From Chitinophaga oryziterrae (GTDB lineage: Bacteria; Bacteroidota; Bacteroidia; Chitinophagales; Chitinophagaceae): DNA of 64,000 nucleotides. Shown here one piece after another: positions 8,994 to 19,085 of the stretch (positions are counted from its first letter, which is position 1; every line of letters starts with the position of its first letter). The stretch is from the NCBI RefSeq assembly GCF_009758125.1, contig NZ_WRXO01000001.1:930001-994000 (forward strand), in the 5' to 3' direction. The position numbers and the translations under genes were made by a program. The notes below the pieces were generated by a model, which had not been told where the DNA came from, did no database searches, and saw nothing but the letters and a program-made list of their open reading frames with translations.

Positions 8994-9905
8994 TTATACG
9001 GCCCATTCCCTGGGCTTGAGATATTCTTCCAGTTCAGCTTCCGGGCTACCTGGTACTGTATGATAATCATACTCCCAGCGGGCTCTCGGAGGCAGGCTCA
9101 TTAAAATAGATTCTATCCTTCCGTTCGTTTTTAAACCAAACAGCGTTCCTCTGTCGTGGATCAGGTTAAATTCCACATAACGTCCGCGTCTGTATTCCTG
9201 CCAGTCTTTCTGGGCAGTTGTATAAGGAAGGTCCTTTGTTTTGTTTACTATTGGCAGATAAGCGTGTATGAATGCTTCTCCGTTTGCTTTTGCAAAGCTG
9301 AACAGATCTTCTGCGGTACGTTCTGCTGTCGGGCGCAGATAATCGTAAAATATACCGCCTATACCTCTTGCTTCGTTATTACGATGTTTGTTTACAAAGT
9401 ATTCGTCGCAATGTTTTTTATAGAGAGGATATAACTCTTTTCCGAAAGGATCGCAGGCATTTTTAAATGTCTGATGAAAGTGAATGCCATCTTTTTCATC
9501 CAGGTAATAAGGGGTGAGATCTGCTCCACCGCCAAACCAGCTGTCTTTCAGATTACCCTGTTCATCATACAGTTCGAAGTAACGGAAGTTAGCATGAACG
9601 GTAGGTACGAAAGGATTGATAGGATGGATGACCAAAGAGACGCCACAGGCCATGAACTGCGCCTCGCTCACGCCAAACTGTCTGGCCATCAGTTCGGGCA
9701 ATTGTCCATGTACCACAGATGTATTTACGCCGCCTTTTTCAATCACAGCGCCATCTGCAATGACGCGGGAAATACCGCCGCCACCACCGGGACGTTCCCA
9801 GCGGTCCTCACGGAATTTAGCTTTCCCGTCTACTTCTTCCAGTGCAGTACAAATCTCGTTCTGCAACCTTTGTATAAGCGCTATAAAGTTCTCTTTGATA
9901 CTCAT
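8994..9905 (-). CDS. hemF: Oxygen-dependent coproporphyrinogen III oxidase
   Basis: A 303-residue HemF with the motifs [36 protein letters not shown] and GGIFYDYL that define the aerobic enzyme. It needs molecular oxygen, so the pathway encoded here is aerobic at this step; no HemN is seen in the window. The start ATG overlaps the hemE stop by four bases (ATGA), implying translational coupling. hemB begins 19 bases downstream. Confidence 0.97.
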   Translation of the reverse strand: MSIKENFIALIQRLQNEICTALEEVDGKAKFREDRWERPGGGGGISRVIADGAVIEKGGVNTSVVHGQLPELMARQFGVSEAQFMACGVSLVIHPINPFVPTVHANFRYFELYDEQGNLKDSWFGGGADLTPYYLDEKDGIHFHQTFKNACDPFGKELYPLYKKHCDEYFVNKHRNNEARGIGGIFYDYLRPTAERTAEDLFSFAKANGEAFIHAYLPIVNKTKDLPYTTAQKDWQEYRRGRYVEFNLIHDRGTLFGLKTNGRIESILMSLPPRARWEYDYHTVPGSPEAELEEYLKPREWAV

Positions 9906-10930
9906 TTATATTCCTTTACAGTATCTACAAATGCTCTTGCATGATCTACAGGCACGTTTGGCAGAATACCATGGCCTAAGTTAGCAATGTAGCGATGGTT
10001 CCCAAAACCGGCCATCATTTCCTTCACGGCCTTTTTAATTTCCGGGATAGGGGCCAGCAGTCTGGCCGGGTCGAAGTTCCCTTGTAACGTAACGTTGTTA
10101 CCGGCAAACTGTCTTGCACGCTGAGGCTGTATGCACCAGTCGATACCCAGGCAGTTAGCGCCTGTGGCTGCCATTTCTTCCAGTGCGAACCAGGCACCTT
10201 TGGCGAATACGGTTACCGGAGCCGCATCTTTTACCGCAGCAACGATCTGCCGCATATAATAGAGGGAGAATGTTTCGAAGTCCTGCGGACTTAATAACCC
10301 TCCCCATGAATCGAATAGCTGTACACAGTCGGCCCCTGCTTCCACCTGTGCTTTCAGGTAAGCGATCGTAGTATCTGTGATCATCTGTAGCAGCTTATGT
10401 GCAACAGCAGGTTGCTGATAACAGAATGCTTTGGCAGCATCAAATGTTTTAGAACCTTTGCCCTGTACCATATAACACAACAGTGTCCATGGAGCGCCGG
10501 CAAAACCGATCAGCGGCACAGCACCATCCAGTGTTTTTTTCGTTAAACTCAGTGCATCGAACACATAGTGCAATGTATCTTTTACATCAGGTACTACCAG
10601 GCGTTTCAGGTCTTCTGCACTTTTAACAGGGTCTGGTAATACCGGGCCTGTTTTTTCTATCAGCTGTACTTCCATACCCATTGCCTGTGGAACAACCAGT
10701 ATATCTGAAAAGATGATCGCCGCATCTACACCTACCTGGTGTACCGGCATCACGGTAATTTCGGTAGCCAGTTCGGGTTTCATGCAACGTTCGAAGAAGG
10801 AATATTTTTCCCGCAATTTGATGTAATCAGGCAGATATCTGCCTGCCTGGCGCATCATCCATACGGGTGTACGTTCTGTTGTTTCTCCGCGTAAAGCTTT
10901 CAGCAAAAGGTCATTCTTCAATGCACTCAT
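9902..10930 (-). CDS. hemE: Uroporphyrinogen III decarboxylase
   Basis: A 342-residue protein with the HemE signatures [15 protein letters not shown] near the N-terminus, [10 protein letters not shown], and [14 protein letters not shown]. The C-terminal [20 protein letters not shown] is also diagnostic. It removes four carboxyl groups from uroporphyrinogen III to give coproporphyrinogen III, the substrate of HemF encoded immediately downstream. The gap to hemD is five bases. Confidence 0.97.
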   Translation of the reverse strand: MSALKNDLLLKALRGETTERTPVWMMRQAGRYLPDYIKLREKYSFFERCMKPELATEITVMPVHQVGVDAAIIFSDILVVPQAMGMEVQLIEKTGPVLPDPVKSAEDLKRLVVPDVKDTLHYVFDALSLTKKTLDGAVPLIGFAGAPWTLLCYMVQGKGSKTFDAAKAFCYQQPAVAHKLLQMITDTTIAYLKAQVEAGADCVQLFDSWGGLLSPQDFETFSLYYMRQIVAAVKDAAPVTVFAKGAWFALEEMAATGANCLGIDWCIQPQRARQFAGNNVTLQGNFDPARLLAPIPEIKKAVKEMMAGFGNHRYIANLGHGILPNVPVDHARAFVDTVKEYK

Positions 10931-10935
10931 TTGTA

Positions 10936-11607
10936 TCAGTTGATGTTGTTAAAATAAGATATAGCCGTTTGTAACATCTGCGTCGCCGAAGGTACGTCCG
11001 GATTGGTAATAATTTTATTGGTGGTATATTCTTTCAATGTGCCGGCAGTGGTATTACCGATAGCAAAACATACAGTGTTTGCAGGTAATGTGTTCACTGT
11101 GAAATAACTTCTTACGCCACTTGGACTGAAAAAGAAAATGCCGTCATAATTGTTTGTTGTAACCGCTGGTATTGCTGTCGTTTCATAGACAACTATCTCC
11201 TGTACAGTGATATGGTGTTGATGTAGCAGGTCGGGCAGTTCGTTCCGGCGTATATTACCACAGAAGAAAACAACATTGCTGATATTTCCCTGTTCTATGA
11301 TATGTGCTGCCAGTGTTGCAGCATTGGATGCGGTGGCTGTTACCTGTGCATCAGGGCGTCTTGCCAGCAGGGCTTCCAGTGTGGCCCCACCCAGGCAGAA
11401 GATCTGCCAGGTTGGATATATCAGCCGCACATTATTCACTGCATTCGCGCTGGTAAATATGACTACGCTGTTTTCCGGTATACTGTATGTTGCCGCAACA
11501 GGCTGTATGTGAATGAACTGAGCAACTGTAATATCCATACCTTGTTCTGCTGCTGCTGCGAGCAGTGACAGAGGTAATTCTTTCGTACTTAAGATGCTAA
11601 CCTGCAT
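10936..11607 (-). CDS. hemD: Uroporphyrinogen-III synthase
   Basis: A 223-residue protein, as usual poorly conserved. [27 protein letters not shown] and [14 protein letters not shown] are recognisable HemD blocks, and the two-lobed pattern fits the family. It closes and inverts ring D of hydroxymethylbilane. It overlaps the end of hemC by 11 bases, and this position between hemC and hemE supports the call more than the sequence alone. Confidence 0.9.
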   Translation of the reverse strand: MQVSILSTKELPLSLLAAAAEQGMDITVAQFIHIQPVAATYSIPENSVVIFTSANAVNNVRLIYPTWQIFCLGGATLEALLARRPDAQVTATASNAATLAAHIIEQGNISNVVFFCGNIRRNELPDLLHQHHITVQEIVVYETTAIPAVTTNNYDGIFFFSPSGVRSYFTVNTLPANTVCFAIGNTTAGTLKEYTTNKIITNPDVPSATQMLQTAISYFNNIN

Positions 11608-12511
11608 TTCTTATTTGTGCTACGATTTTATCGCCGCCCTGTGCCAGTATCTTCTCAGCTGCGCTGATACCCACTGTAGCCGCATGTGTCAGGCTGGCTT
11701 CTTCCTGTATGGTCAGGAGTTCAGTACCGTCAAGACTGCATAATTCACCGGAGAAAATAATGGTATTATCTTTAATGAAAGCATAGGCACTGATAGGCGT
11801 CGTACATCCGCCCATGAGTGTACGTAAAAAGTCCCTTTCAATACGTGTGCATAATGCAGTCGTTAAGTCATTTAAGGGGGAGCATGCCTGCCTGGAATAA
11901 TCATCTTCTCCACGGCAAACCACTACTACTGCACCTTGTGCAGGAGCGGGCAGCATCCAGTCTAGCTCTACTGAGTTAGCAGGGCGAACACCGATCCTTT
12001 CCAGTCCGGCAGTAGCAAAGATGGCACCGTCCCAGTTCTCTGCTGCTAGCTTCTGCAAACGGGTATTTACATTCCCGCGCAGGTTATGCAACTGATGCTG
12101 AGGGTATTTACGTAACCATTGCGCTTTGCGTCTTACACTGCTGGTAGCAATATTTGCTACTGTATTATCAAGAAAGGAAAGATCATTTTTATATACCAGC
12201 AAATCCTTCACAGGACCTCTTTCCAGCACTGCAGCCTGTATGATTCCTTGTGGTAACTGGGTAGGAACATCTTTAAGAGAATGTACGGCAATATCTATAC
12301 GGCCGTTCAGTAAGGCGAGGTCGAGGCTTTTGGTGAAAATACCCTGTACACCTATTTCATACAGCGGAGTTACCAGGTCGATATCCCCTTCACTTTTAAT
12401 AGGCACGAGCACGGTGGTATAGCCCTGTGCTTCCAGCAGGTCTTTTACTTTATTTGCCTGCCATAAGGCCAGCTGACTTTCCCTGGTACCTATCCTTATC
12501 TCTTTGTTCAT
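11597..12511 (-). CDS. hemC: Hydroxymethylbilane synthase (porphobilinogen deaminase)
   Basis: A 304-residue protein that begins EIRIGTRESQLALWQANKV, the family hallmark. HSLKDVPTQLP carries the catalytic Asp region, and DFLRTLMGGCTTPISAYA holds the Cys that binds the dipyrromethane cofactor. It polymerises four porphobilinogens into hydroxymethylbilane. It lies three bases after hemA and overlaps hemD. Confidence 0.97.
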   Translation of the reverse strand: MNKEIRIGTRESQLALWQANKVKDLLEAQGYTTVLVPIKSEGDIDLVTPLYEIGVQGIFTKSLDLALLNGRIDIAVHSLKDVPTQLPQGIIQAAVLERGPVKDLLVYKNDLSFLDNTVANIATSSVRRKAQWLRKYPQHQLHNLRGNVNTRLQKLAAENWDGAIFATAGLERIGVRPANSVELDWMLPAPAQGAVVVVCRGEDDYSRQACSPLNDLTTALCTRIERDFLRTLMGGCTTPISAYAFIKDNTIIFSGELCSLDGTELLTIQEEASLTHAATVGISAAEKILAQGGDKIVAQIRNAG

Positions 12512-12514
12512 GGT

Positions 12515-13768
12515 TTATTCCTGATTAACGCCTGTCTCAAAAATATCGTTGATCATTGCAATGTACTGATCGCTCTTATCTGTTTCTTTGCGCACTTTTC
12601 CGGCCATCAGGTTGATCATCTTCTGAATGATACGGGAAGACACGGCTTCCACATCTTCCAGGTTATATTGAGCGCTGTTCTTTTGTTGTTGTATTTCTTT
12701 TGTGTGGATTTCGTGTAGTTTATCTTTTACTGCTTTCAGCACTACTGCATGTTTACGCATCTTGTACCAGTAAAGGAACTCTGTCATATGCTCTCCGATA
12801 ATTGCGTGTGCTTTAGGCACTTCCTGCAAACGCATCTGTAAAGTTTCATCCTGGATCCTGGACAATTCGTCCACATTGATCAGCTCTACATGTGGCAGAT
12901 CATTTACTTCAGGAGCAACGTTGAATGGAATGGAGAGATCGATGATCAGTTTGGACGATGAGTTCGTGAAGTGAGCAGGTAATATGGTGGGTTCAGGTGC
13001 ATTGGACGCCACTAATATAATATCTGCGGCCTCTAATTCTTCAGCCAGTTGTTCAAACGGCGCATAACGAAGTCCGTGTTGTCCTGCAAAATCTGCGGCC
13101 ACAGTGGTGGTACGGTTTACGAGAGTGATCTGTTTCACGCCCAGGTAATCCATGATGTTCTTGGTAGTATTACGACCAATTTTACCGACACCTACCAGCA
13201 GGATCTTTTTATTGAGGATATCCGGTACTTTACTTTCCAGTAATCTTACGGTAGCGAAGGCAACGGAGACGGTGCCGGCACTGAGACCTGTTTCGTTCTT
13301 GATCAGTTTTGATACCTGTAACACGCTGTTGATCAGCCTTTCCTGGAAGCCGCCAAGGCAACCATGTTCTTTGGCGAATCTTGTAGCGGTACGTATCTGA
13401 CCGATGATCTCATAGTCGCCCAGGATCTGGGAATCCAGTCCTGTGCCCACCTGGTAAAGGTGCCTGATGGCATCTTCCCCTGATTTGATGTATGAGAGCT
13501 GACTGAACAGATTGCAATCACCATTTGTTTCGCGGCAAACCAACTCTACCAGTTGCTGGGGATCATCGGCAAAGCCGTAGATCTCAGTTCTGTTACAGGT
13601 GGAAAGCACGAACACATCATCCATGTGTATAGCTTTCGCATCTTCCAGCAAGTGCTGGTATTGTGACTGATTAATAGCAAACGATCCTCTTATAGCAGCA
13701 TCTGTTTTCTTATAGTTGATACCAACAATATGAAAATGGGCTATATCTTTTGAATAACTACCCTGCAT
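12515..13768 (-). CDS. hemA: Glutamyl-tRNA reductase
   Basis: A 417-residue protein. The catalytic Cys58 is in VLSTCNRTEIYGF, and the NADP-binding fold shows ILLVGVGKIGRNTTKNI. The C-terminal dimerisation helix is present. It reduces glutamyl-tRNA(Glu) to glutamate-1-semialdehyde and is the committed, usually rate-limiting step of tetrapyrrole synthesis. It is the first gene of the seven-gene hem operon and is preceded by a clear -7 box. Confidence 0.96.
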   Translation of the reverse strand: MQGSYSKDIAHFHIVGINYKKTDAAIRGSFAINQSQYQHLLEDAKAIHMDDVFVLSTCNRTEIYGFADDPQQLVELVCRETNGDCNLFSQLSYIKSGEDAIRHLYQVGTGLDSQILGDYEIIGQIRTATRFAKEHGCLGGFQERLINSVLQVSKLIKNETGLSAGTVSVAFATVRLLESKVPDILNKKILLVGVGKIGRNTTKNIMDYLGVKQITLVNRTTTVAADFAGQHGLRYAPFEQLAEELEAADIILVASNAPEPTILPAHFTNSSSKLIIDLSIPFNVAPEVNDLPHVELINVDELSRIQDETLQMRLQEVPKAHAIIGEHMTEFLYWYKMRKHAVVLKAVKDKLHEIHTKEIQQQKNSAQYNLEDVEAVSSRIIQKMINLMAGKVRKETDKSDQYIAMINDIFETGVNQE

Positions 13769-13791
13769 TTTATTTTATAAGCTTCCGTTTG

Positions 13792-13799
13792 CAAAAGTA
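13792..13799 (-). promoter_or_regulatory. -7 box of the hemA operon
   Basis: TACTTTTG followed by CAAAC on the minus strand, 23 bases before the hemA ATG. No convincing -33 box is visible. Confidence 0.55.
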
Positions 13800-13951
13800 C
13801 TTGCATACAACTGAAGAATGTCATGGAGCTGGTCATTAGTGTGTCATTTCTACCGCTGGTATCAGATACTACTGAAAAATGACTTTTATCAGTTAATGAG
13901 ATGACAGCCGTTATAAACAATAGCATTCTTTAATTCAACAATTGTATGACA

Positions 13952-13980
13952 TTTGGAGCGTTATTTACTGGTTACATTTG
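13952..13980 (+). promoter_or_regulatory. hemH promoter (-33 and -7 boxes)
   Basis: TTTG (13952-13955) and TACATTTG (13973-13980) separated by 17 bases, followed by CAAC. The location rules out an ATG at 13946 as the hemH start and supports the one at 14000. Confidence 0.65.
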
Positions 13981-13999
13981 CAACAATTTAAAGCAAGGG

Positions 14000-15031
14000 A
14001 TGGAAGCTAAATCTGATATAGGAATCATTTTGATGAACCTGGGTTCGCCGGATTCTACGGCCGTACCTGATGTTAAACGTTATCTCAACGAGTTTTTGAT
14101 GGATGAGCGGGTGATTGATTATCCGTATCTGTTCCGTTTATTGCTGATCAAAGGGATCATCGTTCCCAAACGTGCGCCTAATTCTGCAGAAGCTTATAAG
14201 AAGATATGGTGGAAAGATGGTTCTCCGCTGGTGGTGCTGACAAAACAATTACAGAACGCTGTGCAGAATGATCTGTCTATGCCGGTGGAAATAGCGATGC
14301 GATACGGGAATCCTTCACAGGAGTCTGCCTATGAAAACCTGTTAAAGCATAATCCTGCGCTGAAGGAAGTGATCCTTTTACCGTTATATCCTCATTATGC
14401 GATGTCTTCTTATGAGACAGCAGTAGAACATGCGAAAGCTGTTTATCAAAAAAAAGGGTACAGGTTTAAGCTTACCATGGTACCACCGTTCTATAGTGAA
14501 CCGGATTATATCAATGCCATGGCAGAGAGTATGCGCCCTTATTTACAACAGGATTACGACCAGTTATTATTCAGTTATCATGGATTGCCCGAAAGGCATA
14601 TGACGAAGGCTGATCCTACACATAAACATTGTTTACAGGTAAATGACTGTTGTCATGTAGATTCTCCGGCGCATGCAACCTGTTACCGTCACCAGGTGTT
14701 CAAAACATCAGAGCTGGTAGCTGAAAAACTGGGTATACCACGTGAGAAATGGGCGTTATCCTTTCAGTCGCGTCTGGGACGTGAGGAATGGCTGAAACCT
14801 TATACGGCATTGCGTTTGGAAGAGTTGCCTAAAGAAGGGGTGAAGAAGTTGCTGATCGTGTGCCCCGCGTTTGTGTCGGATTGTCTGGAAACACTGGAAG
14901 AGATTGCAATGGAAGGAAAGAAGAGTTTCCTGGCAAGTGGCGGAGATAGTTTTACGATGATCCCCTGCATGAATATTCATCCGTTATGGGTGCAGGCAGT
15001 AGTGAAATGGCTTTCCGCATTACAGCATTAA
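14000..15031 (+). CDS. hemH: Ferrochelatase
   Basis: From the ATG at 14000 the protein has 343 residues and begins MEAKSDIGIILMNLGSPDS, the usual ferrochelatase start. LLFSYHGLPERHM contains the active-site His, and LSFQSRLGREEWLKPYT is the second signature. The pair of motifs HCLQVNDCCH and CYRHQV is cysteine-rich and may reflect a metal-binding insertion. It inserts iron into protoporphyrin IX. It is divergent from the hemA operon, so both arms of the pathway share one control region. Confidence 0.96.
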   Translation: MEAKSDIGIILMNLGSPDSTAVPDVKRYLNEFLMDERVIDYPYLFRLLLIKGIIVPKRAPNSAEAYKKIWWKDGSPLVVLTKQLQNAVQNDLSMPVEIAMRYGNPSQESAYENLLKHNPALKEVILLPLYPHYAMSSYETAVEHAKAVYQKKGYRFKLTMVPPFYSEPDYINAMAESMRPYLQQDYDQLLFSYHGLPERHMTKADPTHKHCLQVNDCCHVDSPAHATCYRHQVFKTSELVAEKLGIPREKWALSFQSRLGREEWLKPYTALRLEELPKEGVKKLLIVCPAFVSDCLETLEEIAMEGKKSFLASGGDSFTMIPCMNIHPLWVQAVVKWLSALQH

Positions 15032-15069
15032 AACATAGTTTCTTTCAGGAACAACTCAAATTACCACTT

Positions 15070-16398
15070 GTGAATACACAACCAGTTATTATTGCCGGCG
15101 CCGGATTATCCGGGCTCACAATCGCATATGAGCTGCAAAAGAAGGGGATTCCCTACCAGCTGATGGAGTCTGCACCACAGGCCGGAGGGGTCGTTAAATC
15201 GCTGCATATAGATGGTTATGAGCTGGATGCAGGCCCTAATTCCATAGGCGCCACGCCGGAAACAATTGCCTTCATAGAAGAACTGGGATTAAAAGATGTA
15301 TTGATGGAAGCATCGGCTGCCAGCAAAAACCGTTTCCTGGTAAGGAATGAGCAGTTGCATGCGGTATCTCCTCATCCTCTTAAAATACTGCGTTCCGCGT
15401 ATATCAGCGGAGGCGCTAAATTCCGCCTGTTTACTGAAAGGTTTAGAAAAGCGCGTAAAACAGATGATGAAGAATCTGTATCTTCTTTTGTGAACCGCCG
15501 CTTCGGCAGGGAAATAAACGAGTATCTGTTCGAACCTATATTATCCGGTATTTATGCCGGTAACCCGGATGATCTTTCCATAAAAGAGGTACTACCTATG
15601 CTGCCCGGCTGGGAGAAGGAATATGGTAGTGTAACCGCCGGATTAATGAAGAACATGAAAGCGATGGGAGGCAGGAAGATTGTTGCGTTCAAAGGTGGTA
15701 ATGTGGTATTGACAGAACGCCTGTTTTCGCTGCTAACAGGCCCGGTGCGCTTTAATTGTGCGATTACAGGCATTACGAAGGGCGCTACGGATTATATCGT
15801 ACAATACAATGAAAACGGTCATACGGCCATGCTAAATGCAGACAGGGTGATCTTTACGACTCCAGCCTATAGTACCGGCGCTGCAATTGCTTCTTTGGAT
15901 ATTTCCTTATCAACAGCGCTCAATAATATTCACTATCCTCATATGGGAGTGCTGCACCTGGGCTTTGGCGCGGAAGCGCTGGAGAAAGTACCCGCAGGAT
16001 TTGGTTTCCTGGTGCCTCATGCAGCCGGTAAACACTTCCTGGGAGCCATCTGTAATTCAGCTATTTTCCCATCCCGGGCTCCCGAAGGGAAAGTGTTGTT
16101 CACTATTTTCATCGGTGGAGCAAGGCAGGAACAATTATTTACTGATTTAGGGAAGGAGAAACTGCAACAGACGGTGATCAGTGAATTCATGTCATTACTG
16201 GGCTTGCAGACACCCCCGGAATTACAACACTTTAACGAATGGCAGAGGGCCATTCCGCAACTGAATGTAGGGCATGCGCAAATTCGTCAGCATATAAAAG
16301 CTTTTGAACAGCAGTATCCAGGTATACAGCTGGCGGGTAATTATGTGACAGGGGTAGCCATGCCCGCTATAATGCAGGCTGCAAAAGGGATCGCATAA
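15070..16398 (+). CDS. hemG: Protoporphyrinogen oxidase, FAD-dependent (HemG/HemY type)
   Basis: A flavoprotein with the dinucleotide-binding motif VIIAGAGLSGLTIAYEL at its N-terminus and the glycine/proline-rich GYELDAGPNSIGATPET block of protoporphyrinogen oxidases; FEPILSGIYAGNPDDLS is also family-specific. The C-terminus carries the second FAD segment IQLAGNYVTGVAMP. I chose the GTG at 15070 (442 residues), which lies after the hemH stop and leaves six residues before the FAD fold. An ATG at 14986 would overlap hemH by 46 bases. It oxidises protoporphyrinogen IX, or coproporphyrinogen III if the coproporphyrin route were used; the presence of hemF argues for the former. Confidence 0.9.
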   Translation: MNTQPVIIAGAGLSGLTIAYELQKKGIPYQLMESAPQAGGVVKSLHIDGYELDAGPNSIGATPETIAFIEELGLKDVLMEASAASKNRFLVRNEQLHAVSPHPLKILRSAYISGGAKFRLFTERFRKARKTDDEESVSSFVNRRFGREINEYLFEPILSGIYAGNPDDLSIKEVLPMLPGWEKEYGSVTAGLMKNMKAMGGRKIVAFKGGNVVLTERLFSLLTGPVRFNCAITGITKGATDYIVQYNENGHTAMLNADRVIFTTPAYSTGAAIASLDISLSTALNNIHYPHMGVLHLGFGAEALEKVPAGFGFLVPHAAGKHFLGAICNSAIFPSRAPEGKVLFTIFIGGARQEQLFTDLGKEKLQQTVISEFMSLLGLQTPPELQHFNEWQRAIPQLNVGHAQIRQHIKAFEQQYPGIQLAGNYVTGVAMPAIMQAAKGIA

Positions 16399-16419
16399 TG
16401 ACTCAGTTACATTTTGGGT

Positions 16420-16486
16420 GCAGGGCGAAGCCCTGCCATTCGCTTTCAATTTTTTGTGATGAGGCGAAGCCTCATCACAAAAAATT
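16420..16486. repeat. GTGATG double-hairpin repeat, copy B
   Basis: Hairpin GCAGGGC-GAA-GCCCTGC (16420-16436), then a perfect 18-base stem AATTTTTTGTGATGAGGC around GAA (16448-16486). The layout equals copy A at 1572, with loop and upper-stem sequence changed on both arms together. It follows hemG and probably terminates its transcript. Confidence 0.8.
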
Positions 16487-16582
16487 GCTCTATATGTTAT
16501 CCACTGTGGAAAAGTAATTGACCTGCAAAAGCAGATGATCAAAGCACCCGGGGAATGAATGGCTCCCGCTGTTTCTATGGAC

Positions 16583-16590
16583 TAATTTTG
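16583..16590 (+). promoter_or_regulatory. -7 box upstream of the RsmF-like gene
   Basis: TAATTTTG matches TAnnTTTG 23 bases before the GTG start at 16614. Confidence 0.4.
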
Positions 16591-16613
16591 TTATTTTGCC
16601 GTAAAATAGTGGG

Positions 16614-18008
16614 GTGGATTTTTTACCAGATACATTTACAAACACTTTAGCAGCTTTGCCGGAGATAGATTTGGCAGCTTTTTTGCGTGTACATGCAGCA
16701 GGAGAGAAAATTACTTCCCTGCGAATTAATCCGAACAAAATAAGGGAAGAGGCGACAGCGCAAAAGGTGCTACAGTCTCTGGTCGATGCACCAACAAGTA
16801 AGGTACCGTGGTCACAGTATGGTTATTACCTGGCTACGCGTCCTTTTTTTACGTTTGATCCGTTTTTCCATGCGGGTGCTTATTACGTACAGGAGGCATC
16901 ATCGATGTTCCTGGAACAGATAGTACGGCACGCATGCGATCTGTCGGCCCCATTGAAAGTGCTGGACCTTTGTGCTGCGCCGGGTGGTAAATCAACGTTG
17001 CTGCAATCGCTGATCAGTGAAGAAAGTTTGCTGGTGTCCAATGAAGTGATCAAGAGCAGGGCCGCCCTGCTGGCAGATAATATCAGTAAATGGGGCGCTG
17101 CGAATGTGGTGGTGACAAACAATGATCCCCGCGATTTCAGGCGTTTACCCGGATATTTTGATGTGATGGTGGTAGATGCTCCCTGCTCCGGTTCAGGATT
17201 ATTTCGCCGTGATCCGGAATCTGTAGAGGAATGGTCGCCGGAAAATGTAGCTTTATGCAGCGAGCGGCAGCAGCGGATACTGGCAGATGCTTTACCGGCG
17301 TTAAAAGAAAACGGGATTCTCATTTATGCTACCTGTTCTTACTCGCGTGAAGAGGACGAAGCGATCATGGAATGGCTGGAAGATAATTTTTCTTTGGAAA
17401 ATATTGCAGTACCGGTGTCTGCTTCCTGGAATATTGTCACTACTATTGCAGGTAAGAAGAAAGCAGAGGGATATCGCTTTTATCCGGATAAAGTGAAGGG
17501 AGAAGGATTCTTTATCACCTGCTTCCGTAAAACGGCCGGTGATGTGTTTGTGGCTAAAAAGCAAAAGGATATACTCACGCCGGTACCCAGAAAAGAACTG
17601 GGAAAAGTGTTACCATGGATGGAAGATCTGTCGGATGCTTTCCTGATGGAACACCAGGGGGAGGTGTTAATATTTCCGGAAAAGATAGCTCCTGCTGTGT
17701 CGTTATTGCAGCAGCACTTATATTTGCGGAAAGCCGGGGTAAAAGCAGGGCAACTGGCCCAGAAGGAACTGATCCCCGATCACCAGCTGGCCATGAGTAC
17801 ACTGGTATCATCAGCAACACCCTCTGTATCACTGACCCGTGAACAGGCTTTGCGTTACCTGAGAAAAGAAGACCCGCAGGTGACGGTCAATACCAGGGGT
17901 TGGACACTAATGCGTTATGAGGATATGCATCTTGGATGGGCCAAGATCTTACCCAACCGCATTAATAATTACTATCCTAAAGAACTCCGTATACTAAAGG
18001 ATGTTTGA
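16614..18008 (+). CDS. RsmF/NOL1-NOP2-Sun family RNA (cytosine-5) methyltransferase
   Basis: A 464-residue protein read from a GTG start. It shows the family N-terminus TSLRINPNK, the SAM motif VLDLCAAPGGKSTLLQSL, the DAPCSGSGLFRRDPE block with one catalytic Cys, and YATCSYSREEDEAIMEWL with the second. The C-terminal 150 residues match the RsmF-like PUA-type RNA-binding region found in the shorter RsmF/YebU group. It makes 5-methylcytosine in rRNA or tRNA; the exact site cannot be told. It is followed by the LysM gene, with the stop 67 bases before the next ATG. Confidence 0.9.
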   Translation: MDFLPDTFTNTLAALPEIDLAAFLRVHAAGEKITSLRINPNKIREEATAQKVLQSLVDAPTSKVPWSQYGYYLATRPFFTFDPFFHAGAYYVQEASSMFLEQIVRHACDLSAPLKVLDLCAAPGGKSTLLQSLISEESLLVSNEVIKSRAALLADNISKWGAANVVVTNNDPRDFRRLPGYFDVMVVDAPCSGSGLFRRDPESVEEWSPENVALCSERQQRILADALPALKENGILIYATCSYSREEDEAIMEWLEDNFSLENIAVPVSASWNIVTTIAGKKKAEGYRFYPDKVKGEGFFITCFRKTAGDVFVAKKQKDILTPVPRKELGKVLPWMEDLSDAFLMEHQGEVLIFPEKIAPAVSLLQQHLYLRKAGVKAGQLAQKELIPDHQLAMSTLVSSATPSVSLTREQALRYLRKEDPQVTVNTRGWTLMRYEDMHLGWAKILPNRINNYYPKELRILKDV

Positions 18009-18075
18009 AGTGCATAAACCTCAAAACCTAAATAATTTTATAATTTCGTTACCCGAAAGGTACAAACAGCGTAGT

Positions 18076-19074
18076 ATGGTAAAAACGTTCATGACAATTG
18101 TAGCAGGACTTGTATTATGTGTGGCAGGAGCAAATGCACAGGATATGTTGCAGGTTGAGGGTACTACCCCCGACCTCTATTTAACGCACACGGTAAAAAA
18201 AGGAGAAACATTTTATAGCCTGGGAAGGGCATATAGTATATCTCCCAAGGATATAGCTACAGAAAACAGTATTTCATTTGATAAGGGTTTGCAACTGGGG
18301 CAGACAGTGAAAATTCCTTTGAATAACAACAACTTCTCACAGAAAGCAGATGCGGTAACAGGGAATACACCTGTTTATCATAAGGTGGAAGAGAAGGAAA
18401 CACTGTATCGCTTAAGCCTGAATCATAATAAAGTTCCTCTGGATAATATCCGTCACTGGAATAATCTGACCGGAGATGGTTTGAAGAAAGACAGTTATGT
18501 GATTGTAGGATTTCTGAAGAGTGGTGGTGGTATACCAGCTCCTGCTGCTCCGGCAACCACACCTGTGCCTGTGGCTACAACGCCGGTAAATACGCCGCCT
18601 GCCACGAAGCCGGAACCTGCTCCTGCCAAATCGGAACCAGTTGTTACTAAACCAGAGCCAGCTAAGCCGGAACCGGTTACAACCAAACCTGATACACCAG
18701 TAACTACACCACCGGCATCAACACCAGCCCCGGAGCCAGTGAAAACGGCGCCGGTTGCTTCGGGTTCTTTCGAACAACTGTACGCACAGCAGACCAGCAA
18801 GGGTAAAGTAACTACAGAGAAAGGCCCTGGTGGATGGTTTAAGAGCAATGCCGGTGCAGGTAAATATTATGCGCTGCATAATACTGCGCAGAGAGGAACT
18901 ATCATCAAAGTAACCAATCCGCTGAACGGTAAATATATTTATGCAAAAGTGCTGGAATCCATTCCGCAGATCAAGCAGAATGCCGGACTTATCATTAAAC
19001 TGAGTGATTCTGCGCTGGAAGCATTAGGTACCAGCGATACTAAGTTCTATGTAGAGCTGAATTACGAAGACTAA
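18076..19074 (+). CDS. Secreted LysM protein with C-terminal RlpA-like double-psi beta-barrel
   Basis: From the ATG at 18076 the protein has 332 residues and a signal peptide ending in VAGANAQ; a start at 18001 would overlap the preceding gene and bury the signal peptide. Two LysM domains follow (THTVKKGETFYSLGRAYSI and YHKVEEKETLYRLSLNHNK), then a long Pro/Thr/Lys-rich linker with repeated KPEPAP units, and a C-terminal domain (GKYYALHNTAQRGTIIKVTN) resembling the RlpA double-psi barrel. It should bind peptidoglycan in the periplasm. The catalytic Asp of lytic RlpA proteins is not evident, so a non-enzymatic role is possible. Confidence 0.85.
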   Translation: MVKTFMTIVAGLVLCVAGANAQDMLQVEGTTPDLYLTHTVKKGETFYSLGRAYSISPKDIATENSISFDKGLQLGQTVKIPLNNNNFSQKADAVTGNTPVYHKVEEKETLYRLSLNHNKVPLDNIRHWNNLTGDGLKKDSYVIVGFLKSGGGIPAPAAPATTPVPVATTPVNTPPATKPEPAPAKSEPVVTKPEPAKPEPVTTKPDTPVTTPPASTPAPEPVKTAPVASGSFEQLYAQQTSKGKVTTEKGPGGWFKSNAGAGKYYALHNTAQRGTIIKVTNPLNGKYIYAKVLESIPQIKQNAGLIIKLSDSALEALGTSDTKFYVELNYED

Positions 19075-19085
19075 ATTATTTCAGG

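Noticed and set aside
9156-9984. Long plus-strand ORFs across the hem genes.
   Set aside because: They are mirror frames of hemF and hemE, which carry clear family motifs.
18495-18848. 117-codon minus-strand ORF rich in Gly and Val.
   Set aside because: It is the complement of the Pro/Thr/Lys-rich linker of the LysM protein.
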